Shown here one piece after another: positions 23,755 to 32,676 of a stretch of 48,965 nucleotides of DNA (position 1 is its first letter; the number at the start of each line of letters is the position of its first letter). The DNA lies in NCBI GenBank assembly GCA_015680685.1, contig MNCI01005473.1, positions 120,996 through 169,960 of the forward strand, given 5' to 3'. Made by a program: the position numbers and the translations under genes. The stretch is from Gnetum montanum (Eukaryota; Streptophyta; Gnetopsida; Gnetales; Gnetaceae). The notes beneath the pieces were generated by a model. That model was not told the origin of the DNA. It worked only from the letters and a program-made list of their open reading frames with translations, and made no database searches.

Positions 23755-24020
23755 CTAAGACATCTCTTTGAATTTGCCTTCAATTTTGGGAAGACATATT
23801 TGTTTCCTAAAAGATTTTTTTCTTACGTCTCCATTTTGGAAGATGTCTTTGTAATATGGAAGATGTCTTTTTGAACTTGGTCTACATTCTATACAATTTT
23901 CTTCGCCTCATGAAAGAAATATTTATCTAAGAATGATGTCTTGCTATTTCTAAAGGCATCTTTGTATGGGTTCACTCTAATTATGCCAAGACATCTACTG
24001 TTTCTCATAGATGTCTTTCT
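23755..24020. repeat. Cluster of GATGTCT/AGACATC words in the solo LTR
   Basis: About nine copies of the 7-mer GATGTCT or its complement, some slightly altered, occur in 265 bp in both orientations (for example GAAGATGTCTTT twice, 19 bp apart). This looks like a promoter-box array of the LTR. It is the only structured feature in the 1.25-kb element. Confidence 0.6.
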
Positions 24021-24190
24021 TCCACTTTCTTTGTCTTTTGAATTCATCGTTCCTTCTCCATAACCTTGATCTTCTGCATGCTTTGATGATGATAACTTTG
24101 CTTGCATAGTATTTGGTCCTTGTCCATTCTCTTTAAAGTTCTTGCATGTTTTTTTGAAGACCATGTCTGATGAGTCGTGTTTTGGGCAAC

Positions 24191-24240
24191 CACGATATCG
24201 TGTACACGATATCGCAGCCCACCACCAGTTCTATAAATAA
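24191..24240 (+). promoter_or_regulatory. LTR promoter of C: palindromic boxes and TATA
   Basis: The perfect palindrome CACGATATCGTG (24191-24202) is followed by ACACGATATCGC, then CACCACC and the TATA box CTATAAATAA at 24231-24240. The 3' LTR has the same layout with more boxes. Confidence 0.75.
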
Positions 24241-24364
24241 GAGGCAGCTTTCCTTGTTCTAGGCATCTAGTTTTTAGTCCCTTAGCTAAACTCTTGCAAT
24301 TTTTCCTACTTAGAGTTAGAATTATTTTCCAGTGTATGCCCGCAATGTGGTGATTGTAATTGTA

Positions 24365-24530
24365 NNNNNNNNNNNNNNNNNNNNNNNNNNNNNNNNNNNN
24401 NNNNNNNNNNNNNNNNNNNNNNNNNNNNNNNNNNNNNNNNNNNNNNNNNNNNNNNNNNNNNNNNNNNNNNNNNNNNNNNNNNNNNNNNNNNNNNNNNNNN
24501 NNNNNNNNNNNNNNNNNNNNNNNNNNNNNN
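24365..24530. other. Assembly gap (166 N)
   Basis: Unknown bases. All apparent ORFs crossing this run are artefacts. A 4-N gap sits at the equivalent region of the other LTR (32275-32278), so both LTR copies defeated assembly there. Confidence 0.98.
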
Positions 24531-24885
24531 AATCCCAATGGTAGTCATGCACGAAGTCCAAGATGTGTATGGATAATCAAGGAATGGATGCTCATCACAC
24601 TTAGGCTAGTTTAGATTCTCTTGCCCTCTTTCCCCTTTAGCTTACTTAATATTATCTTCCATTTCCTTCAGGAGTAGCATTAGGTTAGAAACACATCATA
24701 CACCTCACTCTGGACTAAACCATACATGACAAAGATAATACTAGTCCAGGTGGGAAGATAGTGAATTGTGACCTAAGGCTAACTGTCTAGATGCTACAAC
24801 TAGTCCATCTGCGAAGTTTGACCGGATCACGCATGTAACACTTGTATCCGTATGGTTGAGTGTAGGGGTACCTCGCCACTCATCA

Positions 24886-24907
24886 TTGGTGTCATTGCCA
24901 GGGACGG
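24886..24907 (+). other. Primer-binding site of element C
   Basis: TTGGTGTCATTGCCAGGGAC directly follows the LTR and is a near match to the Asp-tRNA-type site TTGGCGCCGTTGCCGGGGA. It is the best-preserved PBS of the related elements B, C and D. Confidence 0.8.
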
Positions 24908-25027
24908 TGCTAGTTATCTAGATTAGTTATATCATACAAGGTCGTTGTATAAGGACTTAACGATATATCTTTTAGAAAGAAATAATTATTAAAAGTCACA
25001 TATCAATTCACACATAACTTCACAATA

Positions 25028-27010
25028 ATGCCTCTCCTACAAGATTACAATAATGCCACACTTAGTGAGGAAGTTCATTGGAGAACCAACGAACTATATG
25101 ACAATGAAGATTGGAGTACACAACCTGAAGTGGGGGTTTCTTCTAAACATAAACAAAAGCAACATCATCCCAACACACAAAGACATAACCTACAAGATGA
25201 CGATGAGCCCCTACTGGCCACTACAAGCTTAACGCAATTACAAGAGGTTGTTCGAATCTCACGTAGGCATCATAAAGAGAGTCGTCTACCTAGGCTCGAT
25301 TTAAATAACTTTCCTAATTTTTCAGGAGGCTATGATTTAGATCCACGTCAACATTTACAAGCCTTCTACAATGCCTGCGCATGGAACAACATTGATAACG
25401 GTTGGCAAAAACTTAAACTCTTTCCTATGATACTCGTTGGGAAAGCAAAAGTATGGTATAGATCACTAAAACCAAATTCAATATGACATTGGTCAACAAT
25501 GGTAGAAGTCTTTAACGAAAAATATCAAACCTACGCAAGAGTGTCAACCTTGAGAAAACAAATCCAAGAGTGGAAATAAGCAAAACATGAACCCTTGGAC
25601 ATGGCCTTAGAAAGATACTATGCACTATTAAACAACTGTCTAGGCCATGGGTTTTCCAAGGAAAGGCTAATGTACCATATCATTGATGGGCTATGTAATG
25701 AAACAAGAGAGATCTTAGGAATGTATGCCCAAGGTCAACTATATGAACTACGGACCCATCAAGTCCAAGAGCTTGTTAAGCAAGTAGCAAAAGAAGAAGG
25801 AGATATGGCTAGATGGGAGAGTGTTGAAAAACATCAATGGGACCAAAATATCAACGTAACAAAGGTCCATGATCAGAAAAATGAGAAATCAAAGAATCAC
25901 AAGGAGAAAGAATCATTTTTGCCAATACAACAATCACTAGAAGAAGTCGAAGCAAAGATCAATAAGATGTTGGAATGGACGTATCAAAAGTGTGGAGAAT
26001 TTATCAATATTATTGGAGATAGAGTTTTGACAACCCAAGAAGCAGGACCAAAAATTAGACAATCAGAAAGAAGGGATAAAGAAAATAAGAGCTCAATTTC
26101 CAATCATACGTACAAATTCAACATATGCCTGTACGATTACCCCAAGGGCCAATGCCCCATACTGTTACATTTACATGAGCATTGGGAAAACACATTACAT
26201 CCAGAGTTCATTTAGAGATACTGTGTTCAATCATAGTGGCAACAACCCCTATCATGGAGGAAACCACCCTTAGATTGGAGACACCCTTCATATCATCTGA
26301 ACCCAAACGCTTACTTTTTTCAACATCTTGTTTCTCCAATTGGGCCAACATACTCTATCTCACCACAATACCATTCTCCTCAATACTATTAACCCATGCC
26401 TTCAACACAACCACCACCTTGTGCACCTTATACTCCTCCTAACTTTCAACACTCTCATCCTTTCCCTCCTTCCACGTCGCCACCAACTGTTCCTAAGGTA
26501 TCTGCACCATCGCAAGAACCCACGAACGCTACTTGTGCCACTACTACCAACAGCAGTGCAAGACCTCCTGAACATCCAAAGTGCCCCTTCTTTAAACATA
26601 ACCATAAGAAGGGACAACACAATTCCAAGGCCACTGCATCCTCCAACTTAGCATAAGTCCCACACTGTGGTGCACCCTTATCTTCGAACCCAACGCCTAA
26701 TGTAACTTCATCAAGGCCACCAACTCACACTCCAACAACAATACGGCCCAATGAACATAGTCATGAAAGGCATCATCCCAATCCTTGCATACCATCTAAT
26801 AGTCCCAAATATCATAGTGGGTCAACTCGCTATCTGGGAACTACATCGTATAAATTGCCCCACTATGCTTACTATAATCAAGTGTGTGAACCCCGATGGA
26901 GTAAGTATGACCGGGCCCCAATATTTCGAACACGCAAGGATCCTTATGTTCCATTTATTAATCCTTGCCATACTCAACCATTTAGTTATGGGGTATACCC
27001 CCCATTCTAG
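25028..27010 (+). pseudogene. gag of element C, lightly broken
   Basis: Starts with ATG at 25028 (MPLLQDYNNATLSEEVHW), 140 bp after the PBS. The core reads DEPLLATTSL, RLDLNNFPNFSGGYDLDP, LQAFYNACAW, WQKLKLFPMI, KVWYRSLKP, NEKYQTYARVSTLRKQIQEW, and then ERYYALLNNCLGHGFSKERL (open 25595-26215). It has in-frame stops at about 25486 and 25577 and a frameshift near 26215. The tail (26400-27010) is P/T/H/Y-rich with a C/H cluster (HPKCPFFKHNHKKGQH) that could stand for a zinc knuckle but lacks the CCHC spacing. It would form the particle shell; no protease follows. Confidence 0.85.
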
Positions 27011-27534
27011 TAACAAGTAGGATTAATAACCATTTTTCATTTTCTTTGATTTTATAACTTTTTGTTTTCCAATTTTTCAATTTTTCAATTTCTTGTTTTA
27101 CCTTTTTATCTTTTTGTCTTTTTCTGTTTGTTATAAGTAATCTTGTCTACTAATAAAACACTCATGTGGATTGTTGATTAAGGTGTGTTCTATGTTATTA
27201 AGTTTCAAGTGAGAAATTATTTGGATAGTGAGCCCAGTACACCCACTCCTCCACTCTACAAATAAGAGGTTCTATTCGAGGGTACAGTGATATTCTTGAC
27301 ATTTTTAAAAACTTAAAATTAATTTTTTGTGTTCATTGTACCCAGAATGAAGAAGGATGGACCAAGAGGGAATGATTAGGGTGTGACATCAAGGGGACTT
27401 GTGGATTCTCTTGGTGACGTTTGTGGGAGTTATCATGTAATGTGGTTGTACTAAGATCCTTGTAGATCTAATGAAAAATGGGAGTAAGAGTAATCAAAAG
27501 GGCACTCAAAACTCAAATGCTATTCTAGGGGGTT

Positions 27535-27570
27535 CCACTGGAAAGACATGCACCCATGCCTAAAGGTTGG
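27535..27570 (+). other. Conserved spacer motif, one copy in C
   Basis: CCACTGGAAAGACATG followed by CACCCATGCCTAAAGGT. The spacer of D has the same motif three times on its minus strand (CACTAGAAAGACATGT, then TACCCATGCTTGAAGGT). Function unknown. Confidence 0.6.
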
Positions 27571-28030
27571 TGGCTTCTCTGGATTCAATATTCAAAGAAA
27601 AAAAAAAGAAAAAGCAAAAGAAAAGAAACGAAAAGTGCCACAAAACAAAAGTCACTCCTCCCTTGAATAAAATGCCAAGTGATCGTACGCCTTGTTGTTA
27701 TGGTACTTTCATAGTTGCTCATCATGGGATAAAACAATACGATGTCACTGATCAGAGGAATGGACTTGGTCTTGATCTTGGAACAATGGGTTAATCACAC
27801 GTTAATCATGCTTTTCACGCAGGATTCACTGTGCCCTGGGTTAGCTACCTCATGTCCTAATCTCTACGATCCTTTCTATAGTTTATCTCATCTTATTATT
27901 CGTGTAATTGTAGCTCGTGTCCCATGTAGCATAGAATTCTTACCTCATTCCAATGATATTTACATGTGTGTGTTTTGTGGAGTTAGTGCGGATTACATTT
28001 AACCCTTCTAGTGCCCACAGACACTCTAAG

Positions 28031-28092
28031 TATGGTTACACAAGGGCATTATAGGTTGAAACCTGCTTTGGGGAGGATCCACTTGTGTAATC
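28031..28092 (+). other. Conserved hairpin upstream of ORF3 in element C
   Basis: TTACACAAG (28036-28044) pairs perfectly with CTTGTGTAA (28082-28090), and the adjacent GG pairs with CC across a one-base bulge. The loop contains CTGCTTTGGGGAG. The 62-bp segment aligns without gaps to the element D copy at 36440-36500, with 49 of 62 bases the same. One stem pair changes on both sides (C-G here, T-A in D) and the flanking G-T pair here is G-C in D. Confidence 0.65.
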
Positions 28093-28389
28093 TTCACTTA
28101 TGACATAGCTCACACACACCATTTCTTACCCTTAGTATAATTTTAACAATTTTCTTTCCCTACTACTATCCCTCTGAATAATAATGTTCCTATGTACCAT
28201 TACATAACCTTTTTCTTACCACCCAAGGTTTTATTGATAAAATCCACATCATCATCATTAATTGTGCCTTTTGAATTAATGGAATTACCCTAGAACTCCT
28301 TCATAATAGCCCAATATCCTTAGCTTACAACATTAATTTTAAGAAAATCCTTTAAAAATTCGGTATTTTTGTTGTGCCTCATGTCACTA

Positions 28390-28453
28390 AGATCATGATA
28401 TCGTGTACACGATGTACCGTATGCGATATCGCGTCCCCACCACCTATAAATAG
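28390..28453 (+). promoter_or_regulatory. Internal promoter upstream of ORF3 in element C
   Basis: CATGATATCGTGTACACGAT, then GTATGCGATATCGCG, then CCCCACCACC and the TATA box CTATAAATAG (28444-28453). This is the arrangement of the LTR promoter (CACGATATCGTGTACACGAT, CACCACC, CTATAAATAA), yet it lies 3.4 kb from the nearest LTR and 480 bp before the ORF3 ATG. The sequence beyond the TATA box differs from the LTR, so it is not simply an LTR insertion. Confidence 0.7.
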
Positions 28454-28899
28454 GTGACCCCCCGCCCCCACAACACTTAGCATCATTTTTTCCATTCACA
28501 CGAGAGTTTTTGAATTTTTTCTCTACGACTTCCGATTGAGCGATGCTTGCTTTTCTACCTATATCTCGCTCGATGGTACTCTGATTTTAATTCCATCTAA
28601 ACCTGCTTGAACCTGAAGCATTCAGCTTAGTTGTGGGGGAGGACATCTACCAAAAAGTGCCTAGCTTTTTTGAAATTTATCATCACCCAAAGGACATCAT
28701 CTAGGGTAATTAACTATAACACTTACAATAATTGTGCCTAAAAATCATTTAATCCCTAGGTATATCGAGAAACTAAAATGGGAAACCACCTAAGTCACAG
28801 GACTTATTATTACAATTTTTTAGGCAATATCACATGTGATAACCTAAGATCATTAATTAAGGCAAGAAGTAAGGTATAACTTAACTTCAAAAACAACCT

Positions 28900-28928
28900 T
28901 ACTAACACTTGACCTCATGTGATTGCAG
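28900..28928 (+). promoter_or_regulatory. Splice acceptor abutting the ORF3 start codon (C)
   Basis: The branch-point consensus TACTAAC at 28900-28906 is followed 22 bases later by TGATTGCAG and then immediately ATG (28929). Element D has TGATTGTAG followed directly by ATG at the matching place. The distance suits a plant intron. The donor is not identified. Confidence 0.6.
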
Positions 28929-31715
28929 ATGGCCCCGAAACATGGACAACAAGAAGGTCCTTCTTAAGGTGGAAACAAACGATCTCGGAGAGGTGGGAAA
29001 TAAGATCCTATCGGAAAACATGTAGAATAGGAGGAACAATCATTCAGCATTCATTAAGAGAATTCTACTATCATATGGTCCAAGCAGGCAGAAGGAGGAG
29101 CTGCTACAGCACCTGAATGGGGACAACACCTCACGTTGCCCCAAGATTGTGTTCAAGCCATCCATGAAAAGTCCACATTCACTGTAGTGATTGTGGAACT
29201 GAACTTCGAATCTTTTGTAGAGTTCACTCCTGAGGCCATTAGGGATCATCTCAAAGGATCCCCATTATGGCCTACCCTCTCTGAAAGCGGTGCCTGGTAC
29301 CTAGGAGAGACGTACCAATTTTGACACAATAGGGTGCAAGGCACCACTACCAATATTTGTGGTGTGATAGTTGACTTCTCCGCACAGGCCATTTAGAAAG
29401 TGTTAAACCTTCCGAATACAGGATCCAAATTTGCTCAATTATCCACCCGTTCAGACCCCGATGTGCTAAAGGATTGGTTGTAGAAGGCTTATGGCAGAGA
29501 AAAAACGTTTGGTGAGTTGACAACGGAAAAGAGGATTTACTTCAAAATTGGAACATATCACCTCTTCCCCATGAAGGGCTTGAAAAGAATATCAATGTAT
29601 GTGGCTAGAGGATGTGCAGTGTTGATGAGAAAGGTTAACGCTAACCTGCCCCATCTATATTTGACGAAGATCCTGAGGTGGTTCGAGGAACAAAAGACAG
29701 AGAAGATGGTGCAACCTTTCCCCTGTCTTATCAGAAAGCTTTGCTAACATGCTGGTATTTGGGGGTACACCAATGATGTCCTCCAAAAAGCCCAAACTGC
29801 TTTATATGCTAAATTGCTAAAGGTGCCAACTCCAAGGAAAAGCACTGGTGAAGAGCTGGGACCAAAACAAGAAGAAGAATAGATGGCTGGACCAACTACA
29901 ACTCAACTTGCAGGACCCATCCAACCTCCAAGCACTGGTCCCAGCCAACAATAGGAAGTAGGGCCTAGCACAGGCCAGGATCAATAGCCACTACAAGACT
30001 ACAGATCGTCGATGAGCCATCTTAGGACCATCGCTGAGATGGTTAATTGGGGAAGCTGTGATAATGCAAACCTCTTCCACATCATCGATGATGCCATTCA
30101 GCCTACTATTTTGTTGGATCACAAAAGGGGGGAAGTATCTATTTACATAGGAGGAGGGAAAAGTAGATGGTCACAACAGATCTCAGGAAACACGGCATCT
30201 TTCCAGGTGCAATTAGAGACTAGTGAAGGGGCCACTATGGTGGTCATGCAACACCAGGATGCCATGGGAGCTACAGAAGTGGTCGTGGATCACATCAAAG
30301 AATCTTTCAACATACCTGTTGTGCCACCAGAAGATCTCACAGGAGCATGGGATGCTCAAACTTTGGACGGAACCTCAATGACTCCTGCGGAACATGAGGA
30401 TGTGCTTGATCAATTGTTCCAAACAGGGCAAGTAATGACATCCCTGTTTGACATCCCTCAGGATGTTACAGTAATTCAATCAGACCTCATTTCCACAAAG
30501 GGGACGCTGGTCTAAACATAAGTAAGGGCCGAGCATGCTGAAGCTAGGGTGCAGAAACTACAAGAGTAGCTCATGGCCTTATAAGCAGCACAGCGAGACC
30601 CTCTGCAATTTTTTTCTGTAGACTAGCTAGATAATTTTAGAACTAACCAACTAACCAAGTTAATAGTAGAGAATAAAAAGGTTTCTAATGAAAAAGAGAA
30701 GGTTGTTTGGGATGCCTCCATAGCACAGGCGCAAACTCATGTGCATCTTAAGGCACTCAAGGCCTTACAAGAAGAAAATAGGCAACTCGTTGCAGAAAAC
30801 CTTTGGTTGACCACTACAAAAAAGCAAAAGAACGTTCTCAAGGAACACTTCCATCAATTTCGAGAACAATTCATCCAAGTCAACCAAGATGTAAGCCATT
30901 TAGCCAGAGAGAATTGAACCCTCTCGATGGAGGAGGTACGCACCATTCATCAAAAGTCAGCTATTGAGATAAGCGCGTGGCAAAATGAGGCTAAACGGCA
31001 TGAAAAGCTAGAGAAGCACTTTCGAGATCAAGTGCGGGTGTACAAAAAGATCCTGGAGAAGGAGATCCATATGGCCAAGGCCCAAACCAACACTACTAGT
31101 GCTCAACACACTGACTGGCAGGCCATATTGGACACATATGCCTTTGCCCACCAAGCAAAAGTTAAGAGCCGGGACCTACAGATTTAGGATTTGATGGAAT
31201 ACATGGAGTTGACCAATCTAAGGTATGCCAACCTTGCCATGTTAACAGTAGGGTGCCCGAGAACAGAGCTCGAGTAGTTGGTAGCAACCACTCAGATCAA
31301 ATATGAAGCAAAATTTTCAGAACATAAGAAGCTATTGGAGAAACTGGAGGTCGCAAATTCTAAACTTGAGGTGGTGAAAGCCAACTACCAAGGATATAAA
31401 GGTGTCGCAATGAACTTGGCTCAATGCCTGGTAGATTTTCAGGAATACAAGGATAAAGCCAGAGCCTATGAGGAGGAACGACGGGTGTTCGCAGCTTAGT
31501 ATGTCAAAGCCAATCAAATGTTTCTGCAACTACCCTGTCCATGGGAAGTGTTGACTCTGTCAAACATTGGAACATTAGCATGGATGGCACAAGATCCTCA
31601 GACTGAAGAGGAGAAGCTCCAAGCCATACTTCAACGTCATCAAGCCTCAAAACCTAGAGCACAAGACAAAGGGAAAGCACCAATGGAGGAGCCACCGCCA
31701 CCAAGAACTACATGA
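28929..31715 (+). pseudogene. ORF3 of element C: novel retroelement protein with coiled coil
   Basis: About 928 codons from MAPKHGQQEG to the TGA at 31715, with several stops (mostly TAG) and frameshifts. Parts in order: a basic N-terminus; a first domain (29136-29760) with VVIVELNFESFVEFTPEAIR, SPLWPTL, WYLGETYQF, EKRIYFKIGTYHLFP and PCLIRKLC; a P/Q/T-rich linker (29830-30000); a second domain (30012-30515, open) with MVNWGSCDNANLFHIID, ASFQVQLETSEGATMVV and NIPVVPPEDLTG; a long coiled coil (30520-31500) with EEVRTIHQKSAIEISAWQNE; a short P-rich end (KGKAPMEEPPPPRTT). Homologous throughout to the D copy. No membrane segment or pol motif is visible, so it is not a typical env-like gene. The first domain loosely recalls the Pfam putative plant transposon protein family (from memory, unconfirmed). 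Confidence 0.85.
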
Positions 31716-31865
31716 GTTCCAAATTTTTGTAGTTGTAGCACATTCTTTATGTTGTGTCTTTATTTTTTTTTTCATTTCACACTGTGGCATAGTCCCATTT
31801 TCACCATTTAATAATCCCATACCTATCCATTGTGTAATAACTGTAACTCGAGGACGATTTTCCAT

Positions 31866-31880
31866 TTAGTCGTGGGGGTA
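31866..31880 (+). other. Polypurine tract of element C
   Basis: TTAGTCGTGGGGGTA ends directly at the 3' LTR start. About 20 bp upstream is CTCGAGGACGATTTT, a sequence common near the 3' end of plant gypsy elements. Confidence 0.75.
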
Positions 31881-32493
31881 TGATGAGTCTCGTTTTTGGC
31901 AACCACGATATCACATACGCGATATCGTGATCATGATATTGCATATGCGATATCGCATGCTTAGTCGCGATATCGCGTACTCGATATCATAGCCTGCCGC
32001 AGTTCTATAAATAAGAGGTGGATTTCCTTGTTCTAGGCATCTAGTTTTTATTCCCTTAGCTAAACTCTTGTAGTTTTTCCTGCTTAGAGTTAGAATTGTT
32101 TTCCAGTGTATGCCCGCAGTGTGGTGATTATAATTGTGCAGCATCCTTATTCGAGTGTGATGTACTTGGACATGCACATGACCAAAAATAAAGATCGAGA
32201 TTACTTCATCATTGCAGCATTCACTTAGTTTAATTATTTAATTATTTAATTGTTATTGTTATTTACTGCTTTCNNNNAGGAGTAGCATTAGGTTAGAAAC
32301 ACATCATACACCTCACTCTAGACTAAACCATACATGACAAAGCTAATACTAGTGTAGGTGGGAAGACAGCGAATTGCGACCTAAGGCTAACTGTCTAGAT
32401 GCCACAACTAGTCTGTCTGTGGAGTTCAACCAGATCACGCGTGTAACGCTCATATTCGTATGGTTGAATGTAGGGGTCCCTCGCCACTCATCA
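31881..32493 (+). repeat. 3' LTR of element C (613 bp plus a 4-N gap of unknown true size)
   Basis: TGATGAGTCTCG...CACTCATCA. The U3 array at 31905-31990 holds about six GATATC-centred boxes (five GATATC, one GATATT), against two in the 5' LTR. TATA box CTATAAATAA at about 32004-32013. Target-site duplication ATGTG follows. Confidence 0.88.
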
Positions 32494-32676
32494 ATGTGGA
32501 TGACCTCCTTCTTTGAGTTCTAAACATTACATTCCTTATTCTCTTTATCTCATCTTGGTTTCCCATGTACTAAGTCCTACACACACAATAACTACATAGC
32601 CATGTAAACAATCTTTGACTCCATTTTACTTAGCATTTTGGACACATCAAAAACACACCAAGAGATCCACAAGGTA

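Larger units (their letters stand above)
24168..24885 (+). repeat. 5' LTR of element C
   Basis: TGATGAGTCGTG...CACTCATCA; contains an N gap at 24365-24530. Matches the 3' LTR at both ends (from TTTAGTCCCTTAGC back to the boxes, and from AGGAGTAGCATTAGG to the end). Promoter at 24191-24240. Confidence 0.88.
27011..28389 (+). other. Non-coding spacer between gag and ORF3 in element C
   Basis: No pol homology. Opens with T-rich sequence (27040-27130). Two short segments are conserved with the corresponding spacer of element D: the CATGC-rich motif at 27535-27570 and the hairpin at 28031-28092. ORFs of up to 86 codons here have no counterpart in D and I treat them as chance. Confidence 0.6.
24168..32493 (+). 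mobile_element. Non-autonomous gypsy element C (gag and ORF3, no pol)
   Basis: Direct LTRs 24168-24885 and 31881-32493 share TGATGAGTC starts and CTCGCCACTCATCA ends. The flanks ATGTC (24163-24167) and ATGTG (32494-32498) match at 4 of 5 bases. PBS, gag, a 1.9-kb spacer, ORF3 and PPT follow in order. No protease, RT, RNase H or integrase homology was found between 27010 and 28929, so it must have relied on another element for those enzymes; D is of the same lineage. It is inserted in the opposite orientation to D. It is the least decayed of the nested set apart from element A. Confidence 0.9.
23091..32671. mobile_element. Solo LTR (about 1.25 kb net) split by element C
   Basis: Begins TGTGAATC and ends ATCCACA, flanked by a perfect 5-bp duplication AGGTA (23086-23090 and 32672-32676). 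It interrupts ORF3 of element D. Removing element C (24168-32493 plus one TSD) leaves about 1.25 kb with no gag or pol, so it is an LTR left by recombination or a very small element. AGAAGGGGGGTGAATAAG near its start resembles Copia-type terminal sequence, and CCTATATAG at about 23270 is a possible TATA box. Orientation not established. Confidence 0.8.

Noticed and set aside
24044-24614. Several ORFs on both strands crossing 24365-24530
   Set aside because: They exist only because the 166-N gap contains no stop codons.
26402-26656. Overlapping ORFs on both strands in the C gag tail
   Set aside because: The P/T/H-rich repeat composition keeps several frames open. Only the frame continuing the gag is supported.
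27011-28389. A hidden pol remnant in element C
   Set aside because: I looked for DSG, YxDD, RNase H and integrase motifs in all frames and saw none, whereas the same search finds them easily in the older element D.
28929-31715. ORF3 as a classical env-like gene
   Set aside because: It is in the env position, but no signal peptide or transmembrane segment is visible in either copy; the sequence is globular plus coiled coil.
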